Source: Desulfatitalea sp. BRH_c12 (GTDB taxonomy: Bacteria > Desulfobacterota > Desulfobacteria > Desulfobacterales > Desulfosarcinaceae). Taken from it: DNA of 64,000 bases. Position 1 is the first letter of the stretch, and each line of letters opens with the position of its first letter. Of this stretch, positions 1 to 8,204 are shown in pieces. Both the position numbers and the translations under genes were made by a program. The stretch is taken from the NCBI GenBank assembly GCA_000961655.1, contig LADR01000012.1, positions 1-64,000 on the forward strand, read 5' to 3'. The notes beneath the pieces are model-generated. The model searched no databases, was not told the origin of the DNA, and saw only the letters and a list, made by a program, of their open reading frames with translations.

Positions 1-1605
1 CGTCCGCCACATAGGCGTAATTGCCCGCTACGGCGACGCCGTAAGCATTGCCCGGTGTATCGACACTGCCGAAAATGACCGGGTTGGCCGGATCGCTGAT
101 GTCGATCACCTGCAGGCCGGAAGCCCCGTCCGCCACATAGGCGTAATTGCCCGCTACGGCGACGCCGTAAGCATTGCCCGGTGTATCGACACTGCCGAAA
201 ATGACCGGGTTGGCCGGATCGCTGATGTCGATCACCTGCAGGCCGGAAGCCCCGTCCGCCACATAGGCGTAATTGCCCGCTACGGCGACGCCGTAAGCAT
301 TGCCCGGTGTATCGACACTGCCGAAAATGACCGGGTTGGCCGGATCGCTGATGTCGATCACCTGCAGGCCGGCACTCTCGTCCGCCACATAGGCGTAATT
401 GCCCGCTACGGCGACACCGTAAGCATTGCCCGGCGTATCGGCGCTACCGGCGATGGCCGGGTTGGCCGCGCTGATGTCGATCACCTGAAGGCCGGAACTC
501 CCGTCCGCCACATAGGCGAAATCGCCCGCTACGGCGGCACTATAGGCAGAGCCCGGTGTATCGACACCGCCAGCGATGGCCGGGTTGGCCGGATCGCTGA
601 TGTCGATCGCCTGCAGGCCGGAATCCCCGTCCGCCACAAGGATGTAATCACCCGACATGATGACGCTATAGGCAGAGCCCGGTGTATCGATACCGCTGGC
701 GACGGCCCGGTTGACCGGATCGCTGATATTGATCATCTGCAGGCCGGAACTCCCGTCCGCCACATAGGTGTAATCGCCCGTCACCGTTACACCCCTGGCA
801 GCGCCCGGTGTATCGACACTGCCGTAAATCACCGGGTTGGCCGGATCGCTGATATCGATCACCTGCAGGCCGGCACTCCCGTCCGCCATATAGGCGTACT
901 CGCCCGCTACGGCGACACTATAGGCAAAGCCCGACGTATCGACACCGCCGGCAATGGCCGGGTTGGCCGGATCGCTGATGTCAATCGCCTGCAGGCCGGC
1001 ACTCCCGTCCGCCACATAGGCGTAATTGCCCGCTACGGCGATGCTATAGGCATAACCCGGCGTATCGATGTTGCCGGCTATGGCCGGGTTGGCCGGATCG
1101 CTGATGTCGATCACCTGCAGGCCGGAAGCCCCGTCCGCCACATAGGCGTAATTGCCCGCTACGGCGACGCTATAGGCAGAGGCCGGCGTATCGACGCTGC
1201 CGGCGATGGCCGGGTTGGCCGCGCTGATGTCGATCACCTGCAGGCCGGAAGCCCCGTCCGCCACATAGGCGTGATCGCCCGCTACGGCGACACTGTAAGC
1301 ATAACCCGGCGTGTCGACGCTGCCGGCGAAGGCCGGGTTGGCCGGATCGCTGATGTCGATCGCCTGCAGGCCGGAAGCCCCGTCCGCCACAAGGGTGTAA
1401 TCACCCGATACGGCGACGCCATAAGCATTGTCTGGCGTATCGACGCTGCCTAAAATTACCGGGTTGGCCGGATCGCTGATATCGATCACCTGCAGGCCGG
1501 AAGCCCCGTCCGCTACATAGGCGTGATCGCCCGATAGGGCAACGCCTATACTGTAGCCCGGCGTATCGACGCTGCCGAAAATCCCCGGTCGAATGGTTGA
1601 TAACA
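1..1605 (-). repeat. 126-bp in-frame tandem repeat array
   Basis: This is the DNA behind the LVIVD blades: about 13 units of 126 bp (42 codons), two or more of them 123 bp because a codon is lost (SDPANP becomes SAANP). Units 1-126 and 127-252 are identical, and 253-378 differs only at its end. Units nearer the gene start are more diverged. This suggests recent duplication toward the 3' end of the gene. It can also cause assembly collapse. Confidence 0.9.
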
Positions 1606-2293
1606 CCTGTGTATAGGGAGCATCGTTGTGAACAGCGGCAATACACTTTTCTAAAAACGGCCAGTCGCGCGCGGCCTTGCCTTTATCCAAAACCGGATTC
1701 CACGCCAGAAGATCGCCCTGGTCCTTGTCGCCGTCACCGTCGATATCTTCTCTTAAAAGAACGCGGATATATTGGTCCATCTCTTGTTGGATGGTCGCTT
1801 GAGGATAGCCGGCCAGAAGCAGATAGGATATTTTATGATAGATGATGTCGGTTAAAATATTGGCGTTAAACCTGTCTGATTTGAGCTGGCTGCCGACGGC
1901 CACCAGATGAAGCGTCCCCTGGTTTTCGGTGGGGCCGGCATCGATTACACCGTCGTCGTCGGCGTCGATGTCGCTGCCGCCTGAAATCGTAATCACGTAA
2001 AGCGTATCATCTTCCAGAAGACCTTCCGGGATATCAAAAAGGCCGGCCGCGGAAAGCGTTGTTGACACCGAAGTGGTCGTGGAAAAAATAGAGCTGTTCA
2101 AATCATCATAACGGAACACATCCACGGCCGCACCGGTAAGCGGGCCTAAAAGCGCCTGGCCGGTCACCAGGGTCGATGCAGGGGTATTAGCGCCGCCACC
2201 CGAACCACCGCCGCACCCGATCAGCAAGAGAAGTACTGCAAAGGAAATACAGCTTGTTCGCAACTTCAGCGAGAACCATCGACTTGTATTCAC
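1..2293 (-). CDS. LVIVD-repeat lipoprotein (partial, C-terminus outside window)
   Basis: The reading frame is open from a GTG at 2293 to the left edge (764 codons, no stop), so the C-terminus is missing. GTG is chosen because GGAGG lies just upstream and the first 27 residues form a lipoprotein signal: a charged start, a Leu-rich core and the lipobox LLIGC (Cys27), followed by a Gly/Ser-rich linker. Residues ~45-230 are a non-repetitive domain with Asp-rich calcium-loop-like stretches (IDADDDG, IDGDGDKDQGD). From about residue 230 there are at least 13 repeats of ~42 residues of the type VDTPG..YGVAVAGNYAYVADG..GLQVIDISDPANP. This is the LVIVD family, predicted to fold into beta-propeller blades. 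It is probably a surface or periplasmic protein; ligand and function are unknown. Confidence 0.85.
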   Translation of the reverse strand, partial: MNTSRWFSLKLRTSCISFAVLLLLIGCGGGSGGGANTPASTLVTGQALLGPLTGAAVDVFRYDDLNSSIFSTTTSVSTTLSAAGLFDIPEGLLEDDTLYVITISGGSDIDADDDGVIDAGPTENQGTLHLVAVGSQLKSDRFNANILTDIIYHKISYLLLAGYPQATIQQEMDQYIRVLLREDIDGDGDKDQGDLLAWNPVLDKGKAARDWPFLEKCIAAVHNDAPYTQVLSTIRPGIFGSVDTPGYSIGVALSGDHAYVADGASGLQVIDISDPANPVILGSVDTPDNAYGVAVSGDYTLVADGASGLQAIDISDPANPAFAGSVDTPGYAYSVAVAGDHAYVADGASGLQVIDISAANPAIAGSVDTPASAYSVAVAGNYAYVADGASGLQVIDISDPANPAIAGNIDTPGYAYSIAVAGNYAYVADGSAGLQAIDISDPANPAIAGGVDTSGFAYSVAVAGEYAYMADGSAGLQVIDISDPANPVIYGSVDTPGAARGVTVTGDYTYVADGSSGLQMINISDPVNRAVASGIDTPGSAYSVIMSGDYILVADGDSGLQAIDISDPANPAIAGGVDTPGSAYSAAVAGDFAYVADGSSGLQVIDISAANPAIAGSADTPGNAYGVAVAGNYAYVADESAGLQVIDISDPANPVIFGSVDTPGNAYGVAVAGNYAYVADGASGLQVIDISDPANPVIFGSVDTPGNAYGVAVAGNYAYVADGASGLQVIDISDPANPVIFGSVDTPGNAYGVAVAGNYAYVAD

Positions 2294-2596
2294 AATTCCT
2301 CCTTTTTTGTCTGTTGAAGCTTTTTTCCCCGACCTTTCGCTTTGGGTCCACTCAGAACAGGTCGTGGTAAACCGCTCGGCGTGGGGATAGATCATTATTG
2401 CGCGGGTCGAAATAAAAGTTTGGCCTTTAAGCGCTGGTATACCAGCAAGAGACGCACAGATAGGTTACGGATTGAAGGAATTTGGCCAAACAAGGCCATA
2501 AAAGATGCTATCCGGTAGAAAATATATCATTGTACCGGAGCCTTATCAGGCCGGGTGCCTGGTGTGGTTGGCTTGAGGTGGGCAAGGCTGGAAATT
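2294..2596. other. Intergenic region upstream of the LVIVD gene
   Basis: No convincing gene is seen. A perfect 14-bp palindrome GCTGGTATACCAGC lies at 2433-2446, about 140 bp before the LVIVD start codon, and could be an operator. The region must also hold the 3' end signals of the regulator gene ending at 2597. Confidence 0.4.
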
Positions 2597-5500
2597 TCAA
2601 TCCGGATGACGGGCATCTCTTTGGATTGCGTCCCGAAGCTTCCTGGTCTCGGGAGATGGCGTCAGGCCGAGAATGGAACGCAGTGCCCGTCGGCAGCGCC
2701 GGTAAGTCAGCAGTGCTTCGGCGCGCCTTCCATGGGCAAGGTAAATGCGCATCAGGCGCCGATACAGAGGTTCTGTGGCTGCATTGATTTGGAGCCCGCG
2801 CTCATACAACCGGCGCGCACGATCACAGGTGCCATCCTGTTCGTAGTGCTCGCCCAGCATAAGGATGGCACCGTGGAATTTGTTCAGTAAACGCTCCCGG
2901 TACGAAAGCGCCCAAGTCTCGCTGACCTCATCGAGGAAGGCTCCCTCGTAGAGCATCACTGCGTAATCCAGAAGCCGGCAGGCTTCATCGGGATCGTTGT
3001 CTGCAGCGTTCCATCCATTTGGGAGAATGCATTTTTCGGCCCGGGCAAGGAGCTCTTCAAAGGCATGGGCATCGACCCAGCAAATTCGCGGGTTTATACG
3101 AAGTCTCCCGTCGCGGAGCGCAATCGCTTCATCGTTTCCCAGCAAATGCCGAAGCCGATGGAGGGCCGTGGCCAAAGACTTGAGCGCCGTGTCTCCGGCT
3201 GCCTCGGGCCAAAGCAAATCCGCAAGTGTCACCTCCGGTATGCCCAGCGGCCCGCCAGCCACCAGAGCCTTCAGGAGCAAGAGGAGCCGGCGTGGCGATT
3301 TGTTCGGGAAAACGACGGGTTGGCCGTTGCGCTGTATTTCAAAACGGCCCAGGGTAGAGATCCGCAGCTCCCACGGCCACTGCCGGCAGTGGTAAGGTGG
3401 AAAGTCGGGAATAAGGTGACGTGCCAGTACAAGGCGGCAGACATAGTCCACTTCGATGCCGGTTTCCAGCGCTTTGAGGCAGAGTTGGGTCATCCATGCC
3501 GGGACCCACCAGAGTGTGGTCAGGTAGCCGCGCAACCTTCCAATCGCCATGGCCTCGCTTAGACACCGGAGGCCATCTGTATCGCGGCTGGCTGTCTTGT
3601 CCGCAAAGCAGATTCGTGCCGCGGTGAGGCAGCACATGAAGAGCAAGTTTTCGCTGCCCGTCGCCTCGATGATGTGCCGGGCGGTCGCTATTTGAGCGGC
3701 TGCCTCGACCGGCATGTCCGACTCAAGCAGAAGGTTTGCGTATGCCAGCCTGCATATGGCTTCGGGAAAGATCGCGCCTGATTCTACAGATAAGGCAAGC
3801 GCTTGTTCGGCGTGGACGACAGCGTCGGCGCGGCTGCCCGCGAGGTACGCATACCAGGAAAATAGGAAATGGTATAATGACTGACTGTTGTGGCCATGCA
3901 TGACCGAAGCCATGCGGCCGAGGTAGCTGCCTGCCGAGTCCATGTCTTCTTTCATGAGTGAGCCTGAGGCGCCCTCACCGCAAAGAAGGAAATCCAGACT
4001 GTGGACGCCGCTTGACCTGGCGATTTCCAGACCTTCGCGAACCGCTTCCAGGCACAATGCCGGCGAAGCGCAACAGAAAGCAGCCCATGTCGCTTCCTGC
4101 CATTTATAGGTGATGGCGGTGAGCGGTGATGCAAGCGGGGAAGCCGCTGCACTGCCCAATTGTTTTACGATGGTATCCAGCATGGCGTAGTTGCCGAGCC
4201 ACCAGTAATAGATGGTTAAGCTTGTGCCGGCCTGCAGACTCGAAGGGCTGTAAAGGTTTTGGCGCATGATCCGATGAGCCGCTTGCAGCCACTGGTGCAT
4301 CAGGGGATGGTGCGGTTGTCTGACAATGAGCGCCTTGAGCATGCGGGTAGCCACGGTCGCCGCCACCTGGGGATCGGATATATTGAAAGGTGGTGACAGG
4401 TGGCCATCAAGCCAGGCGATCCATGGATCGAGGAGGCTTACATTGTCCCAAGACGCTATGATGGAATCCACAATGCCGCCCCAAGACAGAAGTTGCCCCT
4501 CTATGTGCCCGCCGATTTCAAACAGTGCAAAGGCATTCTCGAGGTGCAGACGGCTCTCTTTGAAATCTACCGGGAGTCGACAGATGCCGAGCCAATAGAA
4601 TAGCCATCCCGTCTTCCGGAGCGCATCCGGTGGCATACTGCTTATCCACCTTTCGAGGGTCTCGGTTCGGCCTTGCTCTGCCATAGCCGGGGCATGCTTA
4701 ATGATCAGAGATGCCAATGCCTCCCATTCACCAAGCTCGATGAGCAGGATGGCGGCATCTTCGGTCTGGCCTTCATTTTCGAGCAGTCGGGCAGCTTGTT
4801 TGCGAACCTCAACCAGGGCCGGTCCGGCGAGATCTTTCCCGGCCCGGGTGATTAAAAATCCCCGAAACAGCGGGTGGTATTCATAACTCGGGTCCTTCTG
4901 GCGGTGCTCGACAGTGAAGTAGCCGGTGTGACTGAGCAAGGAAAGCATATCCGCGGCATCGGCAAATCCCGTAAGCTCGCCGGCAGCGGACACGCTGATT
5001 TTTGGCAGAAAGGCGGTCTTGAGCAGAAATTCCTGAAAGCGTCTGTCAACCCGCTCAAAGACTTCGCCGGCAAAATAGTCGAAGATATCCTGTGAGGTGA
5101 AGATTCCTTCAATGGTGGGTATGGCGCCGCTCGCCTTGGTCTCTTCGATCATCATCACCAGTCCGGCGGCCCATCCCTGGACAGCTTGGTGAATATGCGC
5201 CGCCTCTTCCCGCGAGAGTTCCCGATGAGCGCGTCCCTCGGCGATTTGCACTGACTCTTGAAGGTCCAGTCTGAGGTCTTTCCAGCGCATCACAGCCACG
5301 TGGCTGTTGGCCCTGAGCCGGCTGAAGAGCGCAGGAGGCGCCTGTCGGCTCATTACCAAGACCCGGATGCCTGCTGGAATTAACGAAAGTCCGTCGCACA
5401 TAACCCGATGAACCGGCGATGTCTCAGGCATCTCATGGTAGTTATCCAGAACCAACATGCCACCCGGCCGCATCCGACTGAAAAACTGTTCAAAGAAGCG

Positions 5501-5872
5501 GGTCGTAAACGTCTGGATATCGAGCAGATACTCCGGTGTGAGCAGAGGCAACGGTCGTTTGCTGCGGGGTGAAGCCTTTTGTGCCAGGCGACCGAGATTG
5601 TAGAAAACATTTGCTACAGTGGCATCACTGCCGTCGATTTGGTACCACAGGCAGGGTATTCGTCGCGCTGCAACATAGCTGCTCACGAGACTCGTCTTGC
5701 CCGCACCGGCGGGACTTGAGATCCAGGTGATGGGTTGTACACGATGCGCGTCAATCAGATGAAAAAGCCGATGGCGTGGCACAAGTCCCACGGGCTTGGG
5801 TGCTGTTATCTTGGCAATTGATGACATAGAATTGTACCGGGTGTCAGCGACAGGTGCCAAGCGCTGGAGCAC
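2597..5872 (-). CDS. MalT/LuxR-like STAND ATPase regulator with C-terminal BTAD domain
   Basis: A 1091-residue protein with a P-loop near residues 53-60 (PAGAGKT) and a Walker B-like stretch LVLDNYHE near 140, as in the signal-sensing NTPase module of MalT-type regulators. A long alpha-helical, TPR-like middle follows. The last ~260 residues hold a winged-helix segment starting at LRISTLGRFEI and then a bacterial transcriptional activation (BTAD) domain with TPR-like helices. It lacks a C-terminal LuxR-type helix-turn-helix, so DNA binding should come from the internal winged helix. The start is uncertain: GTG at 5872, or ATG at 5827 (MSSIAK), neither with a strong ribosome site. It probably activates genes in response to a small ligand; the target is unknown. 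The LVIVD gene lies downstream on the same strand, 300 bp away. Confidence 0.8.
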   Translation of the reverse strand: MLQRLAPVADTRYNSMSSIAKITAPKPVGLVPRHRLFHLIDAHRVQPITWISSPAGAGKTSLVSSYVAARRIPCLWYQIDGSDATVANVFYNLGRLAQKASPRSKRPLPLLTPEYLLDIQTFTTRFFEQFFSRMRPGGMLVLDNYHEMPETSPVHRVMCDGLSLIPAGIRVLVMSRQAPPALFSRLRANSHVAVMRWKDLRLDLQESVQIAEGRAHRELSREEAAHIHQAVQGWAAGLVMMIEETKASGAIPTIEGIFTSQDIFDYFAGEVFERVDRRFQEFLLKTAFLPKISVSAAGELTGFADAADMLSLLSHTGYFTVEHRQKDPSYEYHPLFRGFLITRAGKDLAGPALVEVRKQAARLLENEGQTEDAAILLIELGEWEALASLIIKHAPAMAEQGRTETLERWISSMPPDALRKTGWLFYWLGICRLPVDFKESRLHLENAFALFEIGGHIEGQLLSWGGIVDSIIASWDNVSLLDPWIAWLDGHLSPPFNISDPQVAATVATRMLKALIVRQPHHPLMHQWLQAAHRIMRQNLYSPSSLQAGTSLTIYYWWLGNYAMLDTIVKQLGSAAASPLASPLTAITYKWQEATWAAFCCASPALCLEAVREGLEIARSSGVHSLDFLLCGEGASGSLMKEDMDSAGSYLGRMASVMHGHNSQSLYHFLFSWYAYLAGSRADAVVHAEQALALSVESGAIFPEAICRLAYANLLLESDMPVEAAAQIATARHIIEATGSENLLFMCCLTAARICFADKTASRDTDGLRCLSEAMAIGRLRGYLTTLWWVPAWMTQLCLKALETGIEVDYVCRLVLARHLIPDFPPYHCRQWPWELRISTLGRFEIQRNGQPVVFPNKSPRRLLLLLKALVAGGPLGIPEVTLADLLWPEAAGDTALKSLATALHRLRHLLGNDEAIALRDGRLRINPRICWVDAHAFEELLARAEKCILPNGWNAADNDPDEACRLLDYAVMLYEGAFLDEVSETWALSYRERLLNKFHGAILMLGEHYEQDGTCDRARRLYERGLQINAATEPLYRRLMRIYLAHGRRAEALLTYRRCRRALRSILGLTPSPETRKLRDAIQRDARHPD

Positions 5873-6260
5873 GAACCATATGAGTCTTCACGCATGTTTG
5901 CCCCGGCTCTTTGATTAGGCAGGCGATCATTAACTTGAAGAAGGTCAGGATTCAGGTGCACGACAGCTTCCATTCCGAATCCAAAAACATCGCAGTTACA
6001 TCCGTCCGGTCCAAAACAGCTTGAAACCGGAACTTATCAAGCACCCCATAGCCTGTCAAGGGACCTGCGCGTTATTGGTTATTGCAAAATCATTTGGCCT
6101 TTCCCGTCACCGTTTTGTGCTCGGTGATGAGGAACGGAGTGTACTTTTTTGTTTGACCACATCAGTGCGCTAAGTCGAAAACATCCTGTTCCGGATTTGC
6201 GCTTTATGGTATGCAGCGGGCATCACGGGCTGCTTGCCCGATAACTGAACGAGGTGTCCT
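5873..6260. other. Divergent intergenic region
   Basis: This 388-bp stretch separates the leftward regulator from rightward azlC. No gene, tRNA or clear hairpin was seen. It must hold the promoters of both genes. Confidence 0.4.
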
Positions 6261-6992
6261 GTGTCCACCAGATCCCGCAGACTGGAATTTTTAAACGGCG
6301 CCCGCGACACATTGCCGCTGGTGATCGGGGCTGTGCCCTTCGGCATTATTTTCGGCACCCTGGCTGAAGGGGCCGGGCTGAGCGCCTGGGGCGCCATGGG
6401 CATGTCGTTGTTTGTTTTCGCCGGTTCGTCACAATTCATCGCCGTGGGGCTGATCGGCGCCGGGACGGTTTGGCCCATGATCGTTTTGACTACCTTTGTC
6501 GTCAATTTCCGCCACCTGCTCTACACCGCAACGCTGCTGCCGTATCTGGCGCGTCTGCCGCGGCGCTGGCAGGTGGTGCTGGCCTTCGGGCTGACCGACG
6601 AGACCTTCGCGGTGTCGGTGGGGCGCTGGGGCCGATGGGACGAATCGGCTTTCAAACACTGGTATCAATTCGGTTCCATGCTCTTGATGTACGTCAACTG
6701 GAATGTCTGCACGCTGGTGGGCATTGCCGCGGGCAGGCTGCTGCGCGGCATCGGGGGATGGGGCCTGGACTTTGCGATGGTTGCGGCCTTCATCGGCATC
6801 GTGATTCCCTTCCTGAAAGACCGTCCTCATTATTGCGCCGTGCTCGTTGCAGGGGGTGTTGCGCTGGTCTTCAACGGTCTGCCGCATAAATTGGGATTGA
6901 TTGTGGCCAGCGTGCTGGGTATTGCCGCGGGGGTGGCCGCCGAAGCGCTGATGAATTCGCTTAGCAGCGGCGATGGGGTGAAGGGAGACTAG
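6261..6992 (+). CDS. azlC: AzlC family branched-chain amino acid exporter, large subunit
   Basis: A 243-residue polytopic membrane protein, about the usual AzlC length. It has the family features: an N-terminal [20 protein letters not shown] segment followed by hydrophobic helices including [13 protein letters not shown]. The start is GTG at 6261, preceded by GAGGTG. The stop lies 1 bp before azlD, so the two are translated together. AzlCD-type pairs export branched-chain amino acids or analogues; the substrate here is not shown by sequence. Confidence 0.9.
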   Translation: MSTRSRRLEFLNGARDTLPLVIGAVPFGIIFGTLAEGAGLSAWGAMGMSLFVFAGSSQFIAVGLIGAGTVWPMIVLTTFVVNFRHLLYTATLLPYLARLPRRWQVVLAFGLTDETFAVSVGRWGRWDESAFKHWYQFGSMLLMYVNWNVCTLVGIAAGRLLRGIGGWGLDFAMVAAFIGIVIPFLKDRPHYCAVLVAGGVALVFNGLPHKLGLIVASVLGIAAGVAAEALMNSLSSGDGVKGD

Positions 6993-6993
6993 A

Positions 6994-7326
6994 ATGGAAA
7001 CGGTATGGATGGTATCCGGGATGGCGCTGGTTACCTTCTCGATCCGCTACCTGTTGCTGCCGTTGTCGAGCCGCATCCACTTCAGCCCGATCGTGCAGCG
7101 TGCTCTGGGCTATGTGCCGCCGGCCGTGCTTGCGGCGATCATCGTTCCAGCTGCACTGTTGCCGGACGGGGGCGAAATTCAATTGACCTGGCGCAATCCC
7201 TACCTGATGGGGGCCTTGTTGACGGCGGCGATCGGTTGGCGGTTCCGGAACATGCTTGTGACGATCCTGGGCGGCATGGCCGGCTTTGCGGTTTGGCAAT
7301 GGGTGTTGCGCGCGGGCTGGATTTAA
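6994..7326 (+). CDS. azlD: AzlD family exporter, small subunit
   Basis: A 110-residue membrane protein with three to four hydrophobic segments, the length and layout of AzlD. It contains the arginine-bearing helix TFSIRYLLLPL and the conserved LGYVPPAVLAAIIVPA stretch. It follows azlC after 1 bp, the usual arrangement of the two-subunit exporter. Confidence 0.88.
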   Translation: METVWMVSGMALVTFSIRYLLLPLSSRIHFSPIVQRALGYVPPAVLAAIIVPAALLPDGGEIQLTWRNPYLMGALLTAAIGWRFRNMLVTILGGMAGFAVWQWVLRAGWI

Positions 7327-7393
7327 GCGCGGATTAAGGCGCTTCAAAGGGGCGCCCTGACGAGCCGATCCGGGTCTCTACTGGCCCATTCAC

Positions 7394-7527
7394 CGAACGT
7401 TCCGGCTGGCAGCGCCGGCGAAAAGTTTTTCGAACATATATCTGACTCGTGCCCGGTGTCCACCACGCGCCAGGGGAGGGTCAAGTTAATTAGTTAAGGG
7501 CGTCCCTAACTCCCCCCTAACTCCCCG
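7394..7527 (+). repeat. Dispersed repeat with GGGCGTCCC(C/T)AACT motif, copy 1
   Basis: This copy starts GAACGTTCCGGCTGGCAGCG and runs through CGTGCCCGGTGTCC to AAGTTAATTAGTTAAGGGCG and a short tandem of TAACTCCCC. A second full copy in the same orientation lies at 11464-11607 and a short one at 10283-10340. No transposase gene is seen. The rest of 7327-7770 holds nothing recognisable. Confidence 0.75.
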
Positions 7528-7770
7528 ATACGATTCCATACACGGTCGTAGCATTTTTGCATACGAGCAGGAGGCTGCGCGCTGAAAGGTGCTTGGCGGC
7601 GCTACGGCCGGCCATCCCGTTACCAGGAGGCCGGCCCGCCTATCCGCTGCTTGTAAAGGCGCGGGCATTGACATACAGCTACATAAGTTCCTATCATTGA
7701 AGATCCTCTGTCGATGCGATGGTTTCGGGAATCCTCAATGTCGCAAAGCGGTTTTTCTCGTACGAATATT

Positions 7771-8150
7771 CTGGTGGATGACGGCCCCACAGACAACATC
7801 CGGAAAAAGGTAGATCGGTTCGAAATCCCGTTCCTTTAGCTGAGGGGAATTGGATTCCGCCGCAATCTCAGCCAGACCAGTGCCATATTGGCCGATTTCA
7901 CCATGCCCGCGGAAAACATCGCCACGATGGATGGGGACTTGCAGAATAATTCGGAAGACATTCCCTTGTACGCTTTACCCGATGGAAGAAGTCGCAATGC
8001 GATATCGTCAGCGGTTGGCGCAAGCACCGCAGGACCATATAAAAAGGGTGCTGCCGTCCAGGATGGCCGGCAACAGCCAGGCCCGGATAGTCACGGTTAT
8101 TCTGATGGTCGCCGACGTCTCCACTGCAGGACCTGGAGGCTGGCAAATCA
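7771..8150 (+). pseudogene. Decayed family 2 glycosyltransferase (polyprenyl-phosphate mannosyl/glucosyltransferase type)
   Basis: Fragments of a DPM1-like GT2 enzyme appear in the correct order but in three frames. LVDDGPTDN starts at 7771. After an in-frame TAG at 7837 the same frame gives FRRNLSQTSAILADF and then IATMDGDLQNNSEDIP, matching the family's nucleotide-sugar and DxD region. DIVSGWRKHR is in another frame at 8001. IKRVLPSRMAGN is in a third frame near 8039. At least one stop and two frameshifts separate the pieces, and the first ~30 residues are not recognisable. Functional homologues are ~230-330 residues and often sit directly before a GT39-like gene, exactly as here, so the pathway has probably lost its lipid-linked sugar donor enzyme at this locus. 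Confidence 0.8.
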
Positions 8151-8204
8151 AAGACTACACGATCAAAAAAAACATATAGTGCTACAGTTTAAGCGGAGAT
8201 CATT

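Noticed and set aside
1-1605. CRISPR-like array of direct repeats
   Set aside because: The units are 126 bp without unique spacers, keep one reading frame and encode LVIVD blades.
2482-2890. Short forward frames near 2.5-2.9 kb
   Set aside because: They overlap the 3' end of the regulator gene on the other strand and lack ribosome sites or motifs.
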